Shown here piece by piece: positions 8,670 through 16,973 of a DNA stretch of 64,000 nt; the first letter of the stretch is position 1, and each line of letters begins with the position of its first letter. Below the pieces are notes generated by a model, which was not told the DNA's origin, ran no database searches, and was given only the letters and a program-made list of their open reading frames with translations. Made by a program: the position numbers and the translations under genes. This DNA is from Streptomyces sp. B21-083 (lineage in GTDB: Bacteria; Actinomycetota; Actinomycetes; Streptomycetales; Streptomycetaceae): contig NZ_JARUND010000002.1 in NCBI RefSeq assembly GCF_036898825.1, positions 620,001 to 684,000 of the forward strand. The letters are read 5' to 3'.

Positions 8670-9104
8670 GAGGGCTCCCGGTGAGCGGAGTTGGCGTGTC
8701 GGACCGGTCGGACGGGGAGATCGCTGAGGAGAACGTAAGGCGCGGAGCGCCCTTCAGGGGACCCCGCCCGGCGTTTCTCGGCCGAACTTCACCCTGCCGT
8801 GGACCTTGCCTCTCGCTGATCGCGGCGCGTGTGCTCGGCGGGGTGGGCACGGTCGTCGGCGCGGTGGCCGACGGCATCCATCCGACCTGGAATCCCTCCC
8901 TATCGTCGAAGGTCGGGCTCCCCCAGCCGTAGTGCAGGGCGCCGTGCTGATCGCGATATCACTGTCGCTGCGGCAGGCCGAGAATCCTGACTTCATCTGT
9001 CCCAACGGGGCCGGGAAGACAGCCCTGTTGAGGTGCCGACCCCCGGCGTCGACGAGCCGGGGGTCGGGTGCGGCAGCGGCTGGTGCCACCTCGACTTTCA
9101 ATAT
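8670..9104. other. Gene-free stretch with a possible ABC-ATPase fossil
   Basis: About 435 bp separate the exported amidohydrolase and the TetR gene. No frame has convincing coding character throughout. In one plus-strand frame, bases 9001-9033 translate to PNGAGKTALLR, a near-perfect ABC-transporter Walker A motif, but the flanking residues show no further ABC signature. This may be the last trace of a lost ATP-binding gene, or chance. Confidence 0.4.
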
Positions 9105-9125
9105 GAAACGAAAGCGTTCCGTTTC
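9105..9125. promoter_or_regulatory. Probable TetR operator
   Basis: The sequence GAAACG-N9-CGTTTC has perfect 6-bp arms, and the 9-bp centre is itself nearly symmetrical. It lies 22 bp upstream of the TetR start codon and directly upstream of a TATAGG hexamer at 9134-9139 that could be the -10 box. This placement is typical of autorepression. No other gene shares the site, since the neighbouring minus-strand gene starts 435 bp away. Confidence 0.6.
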
Positions 9126-9147
9126 GTAGCAGTTATAGGGTGGCGAG

Positions 9148-9822
9148 GTGACTCCTCCCACACCTCCGGAAACCCCGCGACAACCCTCCGACCAGCCCGC
9201 ACCCTCCCCGACCGCGGCACGTCGGGGGCGGCCCCGCGACGCCTCGCGGGACCGTGCGTTGCTGGATGCGACTCTGGCCGTGTTGACCGAGAGTGGCTAT
9301 GGCTCGCTCACCACCGCCGCCGTCGCGGCCCGCGCCAAAGTGTCGACCGCCACCCTGTACCGGCGCTGGCCGTCCAAGGAGGTCCTGGTCGTCGACGCTG
9401 CCGCCGCCTATGCCTGGGAACTCACCGATCAACCGGACACCGGGACGCTCGAAGGCGACCTGCGCGCCCTGCTCCGGGACAAGGCGGCATCGCTGACCGG
9501 GAGAGAGGGAGGGGTGCTGCGGACCCTGATCGGCGAGGCCGCGTACAACGCCCCGCTCGCCGAGGCTCTCGTCGACGCGTTCGTACTGCCTGTCCGCCGG
9601 CGCATGGAGGAGATCTCCCGGCGTGCGGTGGACCGAGGTGAGATCCCGCCGTCGGAGATCGGCGCCGACCTGCTCGGCGACCTGGTCATCGGCCCCATGA
9701 TGAGCAGGTTCTTCCTCACTCCTCTGCTGCCGGACCAGGTCGACGCGGCAACCGCTACGGAGGCCGCCGACCGCTTCCTGCCCCTCCTTCTGCGCGCCTT
9801 CGGACACAACAGCCAGGGTTGA
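9148..9822 (+). CDS. TetR-family transcriptional repressor
   Basis: The protein has 224 residues. The N-terminal helix-turn-helix is clear: DATLAVLTESGYGSLTTAAV followed by AKVSTATLYRRWPSKEVLV. A TetR_C-type ligand-binding helical domain follows (RRMEEISRRAVDRGEIP). GTG (9148-9150) is used as the start, only about 9 bp after a TATAGG hexamer, so the transcript may be nearly leaderless. The inverted repeat just upstream is the likely binding site. The ligand and targets are unknown. Confidence 0.88.
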   Translation: MTPPTPPETPRQPSDQPAPSPTAARRGRPRDASRDRALLDATLAVLTESGYGSLTTAAVAARAKVSTATLYRRWPSKEVLVVDAAAAYAWELTDQPDTGTLEGDLRALLRDKAASLTGREGGVLRTLIGEAAYNAPLAEALVDAFVLPVRRRMEEISRRAVDRGEIPPSEIGADLLGDLVIGPMMSRFFLTPLLPDQVDAATATEAADRFLPLLLRAFGHNSQG

Positions 9823-9988
9823 GCGAGGTGCCTGGTCTCCCGCACCTGCTGAATCCGAAGTTGACGTGGCCGAACATGCCGTATCGGCCGCCGAGTTGGA
9901 ACGTGGGCGGGCTGGGCTGCACTACCGCAGCGATCCGGGATGGCCGAGGTGACGTCGCGGGCCATTCGATCGCGCAACGGCGTGTGAA

Positions 9989-11623
9989 TCAGTCGGCGAC
10001 GCGATACGTGGTCTCGTCGAAGTCGGCGTGCAGGCCCCCGCCTGTCAGGTCCCACGCCCACAGGCCGACGAACGCGCCGGTGAATCCCAGGGACCGGATC
10101 TGCCCTTCCACGATCTCCTCGGCGTGTTCGTCGGACAGCACGGTGGCGTCGAGGGACGGGCCGAGGGGGCGCCAGCCGGGCCCTGTGTCGTAGCGGAAGC
10201 GGAGCGTGGTGCCGTCGAGGTCGAGGCCGAGCCGGAGCCTGGCGGTGTCGTCGAGGCGTACCTCGCCCGCTTCGTCGACGCTCACCGCGCCCCGGTCGCA
10301 GCTCGTCACGCGCAGCACCGTCTCGCCCCGGTCGTCGGCGGTGAGGTGGAGGTAGTACCAGGCGCGTGAGTTGTAGTACGCGGTGATGCCGGCCAACTGC
10401 TGTACTCCGTGAGGCCGGTACTCCACCGTCGCCTCGAACGCGCAGCGCGCGGCGGTCACCCGGCGGGCGACCAGACTCGCGCCGGTGAGGCTCTGCGGTG
10501 AGCGTCCGCCACGCAGCCGCAGGTGGGAGGGGCGCTCGGTGAGCGAGAGCCAGTCGGGGGCGGCGGGGCGGCGCAGGGTGGACCAGGCGGGGCCGAGGGC
10601 CGGCCGGTCGAAACCGTCGTACTCCCTGGGGCGTGTGTCACCGGGGCCTGCGGGCTCCTCCTCGGCATCGGCGAGGGGCACGTCCGGGGCGGGTACCTCT
10701 ACGGCGGGCAGGCCGGTCGGGGTGCGCGGCCAGCCGTCGGTGGTCCAGGTGACGGGGGTGAGCGCGGTCTCGCGGCCCAGCACGCACGGACCGTGTCGGC
10801 CGAGAGGCCTGGCGACGAGATACGCCATGTACCACTCGTCGGCGGGCGTGTGCACCAGGCTGCCGTGCCCGGCCTTCTGCAGCGGCAGGTCGGGGTGATC
10901 GCGGGCGGTGATCAGCGGGCCGAAGGGGTCGCGCTCGTAGGGGCCGGTCAGGGCGGCCGAGCGGGCCACGGTGACCTGGTGGTCGTAGCCGGTTCCGCCG
11001 TCGGCGGTCAGCAGGTAGTACCAGGGGCCGCGACGGTAGAGGTTGGGGCCCTCGATCCAGCCGGCCTGGGGCGGCAGCACGATCCTGACCGGCTCGCCGG
11101 TCGTACGGCGCGCGGCACGGTCGAACGCGGTCGCTTCCAGGCCCGCCGAACCGCCGTGGCCCGGGCGCCAGTCGTGAACCAGGTTCACAAGCCAACTCCG
11201 GTCCCCGTCATGAAACAGCGACGCGTCGAAGCCACGCGCGTGCAGCGGTACCGGGTCTGACCACGGCCCGTCGATCGACGGGGCGGTCGTCAGGTAGTTG
11301 GGGCTGTCGGTGAAGCCGCCCGCGTATGTCGACACGTTGCTGTAGACGAGGTGGAAGAGACCGTCCACGTGGCTCAGATTCGGCGCCCACACGCCGCCGG
11401 AGTCCGGCCGCCCGGTCAACTCCAGCAGCCGTGTGCTGTCGAGAGCCCCACCAAGGGAGCGCCAGCGCACCAGGTCCCTGGAGTGGTGCAGACGTACGCC
11501 CGGGTACCACTCGAACGTCGAGGTCGCCACGTAGAAGTCCGCCCCCACCCGGACGATGGACGGATCGGGGTGCGAGCCGGCCAGCACGGGATTGCGGATG
11601 ATTCGCGCGGTCGGCTGTGGCAT
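9989..11623 (-). CDS. GH43-family glycoside hydrolase (beta-xylosidase/arabinofuranosidase type)
   Basis: The product has 544 residues and no signal peptide, so it is probably cytoplasmic and acts on imported oligosaccharides. The N-terminal five-blade propeller opens with NPVLAGSHPDPSIVRVGADFYVATSTFEWYPGV in two overlapping motifs; its HPDPS Asp is the general base. EGPNLYRRG supplies the general acid Glu. The second half, about residue 350 onward, is the beta-sandwich found in GH43 beta-xylosidases. It stands alone; a CGAAC-AC-GTTCG palindrome about 90 bp upstream may be the operator of a sugar-responsive repressor. Confidence 0.9.
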   Translation of the reverse strand: MPQPTARIIRNPVLAGSHPDPSIVRVGADFYVATSTFEWYPGVRLHHSRDLVRWRSLGGALDSTRLLELTGRPDSGGVWAPNLSHVDGLFHLVYSNVSTYAGGFTDSPNYLTTAPSIDGPWSDPVPLHARGFDASLFHDGDRSWLVNLVHDWRPGHGGSAGLEATAFDRAARRTTGEPVRIVLPPQAGWIEGPNLYRRGPWYYLLTADGGTGYDHQVTVARSAALTGPYERDPFGPLITARDHPDLPLQKAGHGSLVHTPADEWYMAYLVARPLGRHGPCVLGRETALTPVTWTTDGWPRTPTGLPAVEVPAPDVPLADAEEEPAGPGDTRPREYDGFDRPALGPAWSTLRRPAAPDWLSLTERPSHLRLRGGRSPQSLTGASLVARRVTAARCAFEATVEYRPHGVQQLAGITAYYNSRAWYYLHLTADDRGETVLRVTSCDRGAVSVDEAGEVRLDDTARLRLGLDLDGTTLRFRYDTGPGWRPLGPSLDATVLSDEHAEEIVEGQIRSLGFTGAFVGLWAWDLTGGGLHADFDETTYRVAD

Positions 11624-11714
11624 GTACGCCCACTCTCCCTGGCCCCACGGCCCACGTCTGACAACCCTCGAAGCAGCGGGCCGATGATCGGATGATCAAG
11701 AGGGACCGTAGTGT

Positions 11715-11726
11715 CGAACACGTTCG
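11715..11726. promoter_or_regulatory. Palindrome upstream of GH43 gene, candidate operator
   Basis: CGAAC-AC-GTTCG has perfect 5-bp arms and lies 92 bp upstream of the GH43 start codon on the minus strand. It resembles the short CGAA/TTCG-armed operators of sugar-responsive LacI/GntR regulators in streptomycetes. The match is short and no cognate regulator lies nearby. Confidence 0.35.
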
Positions 11727-11739
11727 CAAGCAACGCCCC

Positions 11740-11804
11740 GTCCGCAGCCCGTCCGCAGCCTGTCCGCGGTCCATCCGCAGTCCGTCCTTCGGCGTCCGGA
11801 GTCC
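11740..11804 (+). repeat. Degenerate 11-bp tandem repeat
   Basis: Six units based on GTCCGCAGCCC run head to tail: GTCCGCAGCCC, GTCCGCAGCCT, GTCCGCGGTCC, ATCCGCAGTCC, a 10-bp GTCCTTCGGC and GTCCGGAGTCC. The tract lies between the divergent GH43 and alpha/beta-hydrolase genes, and no gene covers it. The 11-bp period is close to one helical turn, so a protein could see repeats on one DNA face, but this is only inference. Confidence 0.7.
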
Positions 11805-11915
11805 GGCCCTCCGATCCTCGCCGCCCCTGGTCACCGTCCATGGGTTCGCCGCGGGCGGTCCGGGGCACGTGAAATCCGGTTGCCCGGCCGGAACGGCGCT
11901 GCGAGAGTCGTGGCC

Positions 11916-12812
11916 ATGTCTGTCTTCTCCGCTTACGACGGAACCAAGCTGGCCTGTCGCGTACTCGGGGAGGGGCCGCCGCTGGTCTGTCTTCCCGGCG
12001 GCCCGATGCGGGACTCCGACTACCTCGGGGACCTCGGCGGTCTGTCCGCGCACCGGCGCCTGATCATGCTCGATCCCCGGGGCACCGGCCGGTCCGCGAC
12101 GCCGGAGGATCCCGCGTCCTACCGTTGCGACCGTCTCGTGGAGGACGTCGAGGCCCTGCGTGAACACCTCGGCCTCGACCGGCTCGACCTGCTCGGCCAC
12201 TCCGCCGGCACGAACCTGGCCGTGCTGTACGCGGCACGACACCCGGAACGCGTCGGTAGCCTCGCGCTGATCACCCCGAGCGTCCTGGCCGTCGGCGTCA
12301 CCGTCACCGGGGACGTCCGGATCCGGACGGCACGGCTGCGCCAGGACGAGCCGTGGTTCCCGGAGGCCTTCGCGGCCCTGGAGGCCCTCGTCGCCGGCCG
12401 GCCCGACGCCGACACCTTTCAGGCCATCGCCCCCTTCTGGTACGGCCGTTGGGACGAGACCGCACGCGCCCACCGAGCGGCCGAGGACGAACATCGCCAC
12501 GACGAGGCCGCGGCCGCCTTCGCCGCCGAGGGCGCCTTCGACCCGGCGGCCACCCGGGCGGCGCTCACCTCACTCGCTGCGCCCGTCCTCGTCCTGGCCG
12601 GAGAGGTCGACCTCAACTCCCCGCCGCCCGCGATGGCCGAGCTCTCGGCGCTCTTCCCGCACGCCGAACTCGTCGTCCAGCCCGGCGCCGGCCACTTCCC
12701 CTGGCTCGACGACGCGGACCGGTTCGTGGCTACCACCCAAGCGTTCCCGAGGTGGGCAACCACCGCACGGACCCCTCCAAAACCTCTCGACTCCCCGTTG
12801 GAGACCGCCTGA
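11916..12812 (+). CDS. Alpha/beta-hydrolase (proline-iminopeptidase-like)
   Basis: The protein has 298 residues and an alpha/beta-hydrolase fold. The oxyanion region is LVCLPGGPMRDSDYLGD, the nucleophile elbow is LLGHSAGTNLAVL with the catalytic Ser, the acid lies in the GEVDLNSP region, and the catalytic His is in GAGHFPW. A mid-protein cap is present. The ATG at 11916 was chosen over an upstream in-frame start at 11880, which would add a short Arg-rich stretch. Its stop codon overlaps the start of the next gene by 1 bp (TGATG), so the two are translationally coupled. The substrate is unknown. Confidence 0.85.
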   Translation: MSVFSAYDGTKLACRVLGEGPPLVCLPGGPMRDSDYLGDLGGLSAHRRLIMLDPRGTGRSATPEDPASYRCDRLVEDVEALREHLGLDRLDLLGHSAGTNLAVLYAARHPERVGSLALITPSVLAVGVTVTGDVRIRTARLRQDEPWFPEAFAALEALVAGRPDADTFQAIAPFWYGRWDETARAHRAAEDEHRHDEAAAAFAAEGAFDPAATRAALTSLAAPVLVLAGEVDLNSPPPAMAELSALFPHAELVVQPGAGHFPWLDDADRFVATTQAFPRWATTARTPPKPLDSPLETA

Positions 12813-13558
12813 TGGACATCGTGCGCTTCGTGGAAATCCTGGACGCGCAGGGCCAGTTGATGGCCGACGCGGCCGAGCGGGCAGGGACCGACGCCAAGGT
12901 GCCGACCTGCCCGGGCTGGCAGGTGCGCGACCTGGTGCTCCATACGGGCGTGGCGCACCGCTGGGCCGCCTCGTACGTCGCCGAGCGGAACATGTCGCCC
13001 CATCGCCCCGGCAGCCCGCCCGACCTCGACGGCGGCGCGCTGCTCACCTGGTTCAGGGAGGGCCACCGCACCCTCGTCGACACCCTCGCCTCGGCCCCGC
13101 CCGACGTCGAGTGCTGGAGCTTCATGGCCGCCCCCTCACCCCTCGCCTTCTGGGCCCGGCGGCAGGCCCATGAGACCGCCGTCCACCGGGTGGACGCCGA
13201 GTCCGCCGTCGGTCCCGCGCGCACGCCGTTCGCCCCGGAGTTCGCGGTGGACGGCATCGACGAACTGCTGCTCGGTTTCCACGCCCGCGCCAACAGCCAG
13301 GTCCGCACGGACGGACCCCGCCTGCTACGGGTGCGGGCGACGGACCGGGACGACGCGGTGTGGAGCGTACGGCTGTCGTCGGAGCCGCCGGCGGCCGAAC
13401 GGACCACCCTCCAGGCGGCGTCGAACCGGGAAGCCGACTGCGAGGTGACCGGCCCGGCCGCCTCTCTCTACCTGGCACTGTGGAACCGGCAGCCGTTCAC
13501 CGGCGTGACCGGCGATCCCGCGCTCGCCGCCCTGTGGCAGGAGAGGTCCGCCGTCTGA
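12812..13558 (+). CDS. Maleylpyruvate-isomerase-family, mycothiol-dependent enzyme
   Basis: The protein of 248 residues begins with the DinB-like four-helix mycothiol-binding domain: VPTCPGWQVRDLVLHTGVAHRWAASYV, with a metal-ligand His in LVLHTG and a second His in RRQAHETAVHRVDAE. A small C-terminal SCP-2-like domain ends TGPAASLYLALWNRQPF. Family members transfer or isomerise thiol conjugates using mycothiol, the actinobacterial counterpart of glutathione. Overlapping coupling with the alpha/beta-hydrolase suggests a joint catabolic or detoxification step. Confidence 0.85.
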   Translation: MDIVRFVEILDAQGQLMADAAERAGTDAKVPTCPGWQVRDLVLHTGVAHRWAASYVAERNMSPHRPGSPPDLDGGALLTWFREGHRTLVDTLASAPPDVECWSFMAAPSPLAFWARRQAHETAVHRVDAESAVGPARTPFAPEFAVDGIDELLLGFHARANSQVRTDGPRLLRVRATDRDDAVWSVRLSSEPPAAERTTLQAASNREADCEVTGPAASLYLALWNRQPFTGVTGDPALAALWQERSAV

Positions 13559-13593
13559 CGTCGACACACGTTCCGCACCGTCGAGCCATTTTG

Positions 13594-13640
13594 TTGCATC
13601 TACATTAATTGCACCTACATTCAATGCATGTGCATGTAAT
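13594..13640. promoter_or_regulatory. Compound A/T-rich operator upstream of MFS pseudogene
   Basis: Two direct repeats TTGCATCTACATT (13594-13606) and TTGCACCTACATT (13609-13621), 15 bp apart, are followed by TGCATGTGCATGTAAT, which carries related half-sites in the opposite orientation. The block is strikingly A/T-rich for this genome and sits directly before the GTG of the broken transporter. Such sites are usual for MarR/TetR-type repressors of drug exporters. No cognate repressor gene is next to it. Confidence 0.6.
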
Positions 13641-13649
13641 GGCTTCGGC

Positions 13650-13890
13650 GTGACCTCTCCGCTCACCGTCCCAGCGGCCGACGGCCGCTGGACTCCCCAT
13701 CGTCGGCGGTTACATCCTGGGATACGGCGGACTCCTGCTCCTCGGCGGGAGGACCGCCGACCTGCTGGGCCGCGCGTCAGGTGTTCCTCGTGGCGCTCGG
13801 TGTCTTCGCCCTCGCCTCAATGCTCGGCGGACTCGTCGACTCGGGCCCCCTGCTGATCGCCAGTCGCTTCATCAACTGCCCGGGCCTGTC
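13650..13890 (+). pseudogene. DHA2-type MFS exporter remnant
   Basis: From the GTG at 13650 the frame reads like the start of an EmrB/QacA-type exporter (TSPLTVPAADGRWTP). It then jumps by an internal deletion of roughly 50 codons, with a frame change, into VGGYILGYGGLLLLGGR TADLLGR. A second frame change follows and the conserved QVFLVALGVFALASMLGG and GPLLIASRFI appear. Nothing of the remaining ten or more transmembrane helices is left. The gene is dead although its operator region survives. Confidence 0.75.
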
Positions 13891-13900
13891 CAGCGTCCGA

Positions 13901-13930
13901 GCCCGGCCGGGGTGGCTTGCCCGGCCGGGC
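13901..13930 (+). terminator. Perfect hairpin after the MFS remnant
   Basis: GCCCGGCCGGG pairs perfectly with CCCGGCCGGGC across an 8-base loop. There is no U-run, as is usual for Streptomyces terminators. It separates the transporter remnant from the DUF6332 gene. Confidence 0.45.
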
Positions 13931-13952
13931 ACCCAGCTGTTTGACTCAGGGA

Positions 13953-14276
13953 ATGGACAACTACGGGGGACACATGGGGCAGGGCCGCGCGAGGAACTCC
14001 CAGGCGCGGCGGGACGCGGTCACCGTGGAGATCGGATACGCCCTGTGCAGCGCCGTGTTCCTGGCGGCCGTCGTCTTCGCGGTGGTGGCCGGTCCGGCGT
14101 GGGTCTTCGACCTGTCCGATGCCACGCAGGGCACGCTCGTCGCCTCGGGCGCGACGCTGGGCGCCGTCCTGTTCACCGTGCGCGTGGTGAGCGTACTGAA
14201 CCGCTTCGCCCGCGAGAACGGCGCCGCCGACGGGCCTCAGCCGAGCCAGCCCGGCCGTACCAACCCCGACTCGTAG
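13953..14276 (+). CDS. DUF6332 small membrane protein
   Basis: The protein has 107 residues with two predicted transmembrane helices (VEIGYALCSAVFLAAVVFAVVAG and TLVASGATLGAVLFTVRVV) and hydrophilic ends. The opening RRDAVTVEIGYAL resembles the streptomycete family DUF6332, whose function is unknown. An ATG seven codons in (13974) is an alternative start. Its last 40 bp overlap the 3' end of the response regulator on the other strand, so the two transcripts are convergent. Confidence 0.7.
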   Translation: MDNYGGHMGQGRARNSQARRDAVTVEIGYALCSAVFLAAVVFAVVAGPAWVFDLSDATQGTLVASGATLGAVLFTVRVVSVLNRFARENGAADGPQPSQPGRTNPDS

Positions 14277-14902
14277 GCCAGCACCACCAGTTGGGCCCGG
14301 TCGCGGGCGCCCAGCTTCACCATCGTGCGGCTCACATGGGTCTTCGCGGTGAGCGGACTGACGACCAGGCGGCGGGCGATCTCCGCATTGGACAGGCCCA
14401 TTCCGACCAGGGCCATCACCTCCCGTTCCCGTTCGGTGAGCCCGGTGAGGGCGTCGGCGGCGGCCGGTTCCTTCGAGCGGGCGGCGAACTCGCCGATCAG
14501 GCGGCGCGTGACTCCCGGCGAGAGCAGCGCGTCGCCGGCGACCACCGCCCGTACGGCGCGCAGGAGTTCGTCCGGCTCGGTGTCCTTCACCAGAAAGCCG
14601 GAGGCACCGCAGCGGATCGCCTCGAAGACGTACTCGTCGAGTTCGAAGGTGGTCAGCATGACCACCCTGACGCCGTTCAGCGCGGTGTCGCCGGTGATCC
14701 GGCGGGTGGCGGCGAGCCCGTCCAGCACAGGCATGCGGATGTCCATCAGGACGACATCGGGGCGCAGTTCGCGTACAGCACGCAGCGCTTCCTCTCCGTC
14801 GGCGGCCTCCCCTGCCACCTCGATGTCGGGCTGCGCGTCGAGCAGCGCCCTGAACCCCGCACGGACCAACGACTGGTCGTCGGCGAGCAGTACACGGATC
14901 AC
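14237..14902 (-). CDS. NarL/FixJ-type response regulator
   Basis: The protein has 221 residues. The receiver domain IRVLLADDQSLVRAGFRALL carries the acidic pair, DVVLMDIRMPVLDG holds the phosphoacceptor Asp, and LVKDTEP holds the conserved Lys. The C-terminal LuxR helix-turn-helix is LTEREREVMALVGMGLSNAEIARRL in two parts, then TAKTHVSRTM. GTG at 14900-14902 overlaps the TGA of the kinase gene (GTGA), so the pair is translationally coupled and forms one two-component system. Confidence 0.93.
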   Translation of the reverse strand: MIRVLLADDQSLVRAGFRALLDAQPDIEVAGEAADGEEALRAVRELRPDVVLMDIRMPVLDGLAATRRITGDTALNGVRVVMLTTFELDEYVFEAIRCGASGFLVKDTEPDELLRAVRAVVAGDALLSPGVTRRLIGEFAARSKEPAAADALTGLTEREREVMALVGMGLSNAEIARRLVVSPLTAKTHVSRTMVKLGARDRAQLVVLAYESGLVRPGWLG

Positions 14903-16125
14903 CGGTCCTCCTTCGCCTTGAGCGGCAGCAGCGCCAGCACCCGGAAACCGCCGTCCGCGCGCGGTCCCGCCTCGATCGTGCCACCGAGGGCGGCGGCCCG
15001 CTCCCGCATGCCGGCCAGTCCGTTCCCGCTGCCACCCGCGTCGGCGCCGGTCGCCGGCCCGTCGTCGTCGACGCAGAGCCGCAGGGCGCCGTCCGCCTCG
15101 ATCCGCACGCGCGCGTGCCGCGAACCGGAGTGCCGTACGACGTTGGTGAGGGCCTCCTGGACGATCCGGAAGGCGGCGAGATCGGCACCCGGCGGCAGCT
15201 TCGGGGCCGCGCCCAGCACCTCGACGGTCAGCCCGGCCGCCGCAGCCTGCTCCACCAGCTCGGACAGCCGGTTCAGCCCGGGCGCCGGAGCGCGCGGCGC
15301 GTCCCCCGGCGTACGCAGTGTGTCGAGCACCTGGCGCACCTCGCCGAGCGCCTCCTTGCTGGCCGCCTTGATGGTGGTGAGCGCGGTACGGGCCTGCTCG
15401 GGGTCGGAGTCGAGCAGCGCGAGACCGACCCCGGCCTGCACGTTGATGACGGAGATGCTGTGCGCGAGTACGTCGTGCAGTTCGCGCGCGATCCGCAGCC
15501 GCTCCTCGTCGGCGCGCCGCCGGGCGGCCTGGGCGCGCTCGGCGCGTTCCCGGTCCCACTGCTCCCGTCGCACCCGGACCAGCTCGGCGACCGCCACGAT
15601 GGCCACCACCCAGGCGGCGACCACGAGCTCCTGATTCCAGGGTGCGGCCTCGTCACCGGACGGCGGCAGCCACCGGTACAGCCAGTGCGCGATCAGTACG
15701 TGTCCGGCCCAGAGCATCCCGACGGCCGCCCACGCGGCCCTGCGGTGCCCGGCGACGACAGCGCTGAAGCAGCCCAGGGCCACGGTCAGGAAGACCGGCC
15801 CGTACGGATATCCGGCGCCGAGGTACACCATGGCGGCAGCGGCGGTGCCGAAGACGACGAGCGCCGGATACCGCTGCCGCCACAGCAGCAGTACCGAACC
15901 GGCGACGAGCAGGAGACACGCGAAGAGGTCCAGGTGGGCGCGGTCCCCTTCCTGTCGGCCGGCGGCGAACTTCGAGCCGACGAGCACGAAGGCGGTCAGC
16001 AGGACGACGGAACGCCAGGGCCACCGGCCGACGCCCCGGCCCGCCTCTGTCGGGCCCTCCCCGTCCCGGTGCCCCCACCACCGGGGCGGCCCTCCCCCGC
16101 GTCCACGTGCGCGCAGCTCGTCCAT
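14899..16125 (-). CDS. DesK/NarX-type sensor histidine kinase
   Basis: The product of 408 residues has an N-terminal membrane region of about five or six helices (SVVLLTAFVLVGSKFAAG, LFACLLLVAGSVLLL, YGPVFLTVALGCFSAVVAG and others). A HisKA_3 dimerisation helix with the phosphorylated His follows (IARELHDVLAHSISV), then an HATPase domain (ALTNVVRHSGS, GNGLAGMRER). The input domain has no extracellular sensor, so it probably senses the membrane or envelope state. The ATG at 16123-16125 was chosen over an upstream ATG at 16182. Confidence 0.92.
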   Translation of the reverse strand: MDELRARGRGGGPPRWWGHRDGEGPTEAGRGVGRWPWRSVVLLTAFVLVGSKFAAGRQEGDRAHLDLFACLLLVAGSVLLLWRQRYPALVVFGTAAAAMVYLGAGYPYGPVFLTVALGCFSAVVAGHRRAAWAAVGMLWAGHVLIAHWLYRWLPPSGDEAAPWNQELVVAAWVVAIVAVAELVRVRREQWDRERAERAQAARRRADEERLRIARELHDVLAHSISVINVQAGVGLALLDSDPEQARTALTTIKAASKEALGEVRQVLDTLRTPGDAPRAPAPGLNRLSELVEQAAAAGLTVEVLGAAPKLPPGADLAAFRIVQEALTNVVRHSGSRHARVRIEADGALRLCVDDDGPATGADAGGSGNGLAGMRERAAALGGTIEAGPRADGGFRVLALLPLKAKEDR

Positions 16126-16204
16126 GCCGGCCACGCTAGACGGCACCGCCCCGCGACGGCGTCCGCCGGGCGAGGTGATCACCCGTACTCCCCGCGGAGT
16201 ACCC

Positions 16205-16912
16205 CTACTCTTCCTCCCTCTCGGGGAACACCAGCCCCACCCCGTGGGCGATCCGGCCGACGGCGTACCGGTAGAACCTCTCCCGGTCCTCCACCACCCG
16301 GTTGAACTGACCGAACAGCTCGAACCCGACCAGCCCGTACACCTGCGCCCAGGCCGCGGCGAGCGCCAACGCCACCTCCGGTGGCAGGTCGGGGGCGATG
16401 TCGGCGGCCAACCGCTCGCCCTCGGGGCGCAGTTCGGCGGGGATCGGGGTAAGTGCCACGCCTCGACCCCGGTGGGCGTCGCGCACGATGTCCATCAGCA
16501 GCAGTCCGACGCGCGAGGCGGCCGGCACGGTGGTGGGGGGCGCCTTGTACCCGGGGACCGGGGAGCCGTAGATCAGTGCGTACTCGTGGGGACTGCCCAG
16601 CGCCCAGCGACGCACCGCTTCGCACACCGCGACCCAGCGCCGCAGCGGGCCGGTGTGCACGACGGCGGCGTGGGCGGCCTCGGCAGCCTCGCCCATGGAG
16701 TCGTAGGCGTCGATGATGAGAGCGGTCAGCAGGTCGTCGCGGCTGGGGAAGTAGCGGTAGAGCGCGGAGGAGACCATGCCGAGTTCACGGGCGACGGCCC
16801 GCAGCGAGAGTTTGGCGGCACCATCGGCCGCGAGCTGTCTGCGCGCCTCGTCCTTGATCGCCGAGGTGACCTCGATCCGGGCACGGGCGCGGGCTCCTTT
16901 TGCGGTGCTCAT
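16205..16912 (-). CDS. TetR-family repressor with TetR_C_33/WHG-type C-domain
   Basis: The protein has 235 residues with a standard helix-turn-helix: GAAKLSLRAVARELGMVSSALYRYF followed by PSRDDLLTALIIDAYD. The C-terminal ligand domain includes LALAAAWAQVYGLVGFELFGQF. The gene is divergent from the DDN-like reductase gene; the 175-bp gap contains two identical palindromes that are probably its operators. It most likely represses itself and the reductase until a small hydrophobic ligand binds. Confidence 0.88.
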   Translation of the reverse strand: MSTAKGARARARIEVTSAIKDEARRQLAADGAAKLSLRAVARELGMVSSALYRYFPSRDDLLTALIIDAYDSMGEAAEAAHAAVVHTGPLRRWVAVCEAVRRWALGSPHEYALIYGSPVPGYKAPPTTVPAASRVGLLLMDIVRDAHRGRGVALTPIPAELRPEGERLAADIAPDLPPEVALALAAAWAQVYGLVGFELFGQFNRVVEDRERFYRYAVGRIAHGVGLVFPEREEE

Positions 16913-16973
16913 GGGTGCGAGTGTTCCATGTTTTCGGAGCAGTGCACACAAACAAGAGCAGCGAACTAAAAAG

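Noticed and set aside
11916..13558. Hydrolase plus mycothiol-type enzyme as a gentisate pathway
   Set aside because: The maleylpyruvate isomerase name is a family label; no ring-cleavage dioxygenase or fumarylpyruvate hydrolase is nearby.
14237..15559. A 440-codon minus-strand frame covering response regulator and kinase DNA
   Set aside because: Residues up to the GTG at 14902 are the kinase gene in the wrong frame; the real response regulator begins at 14902.
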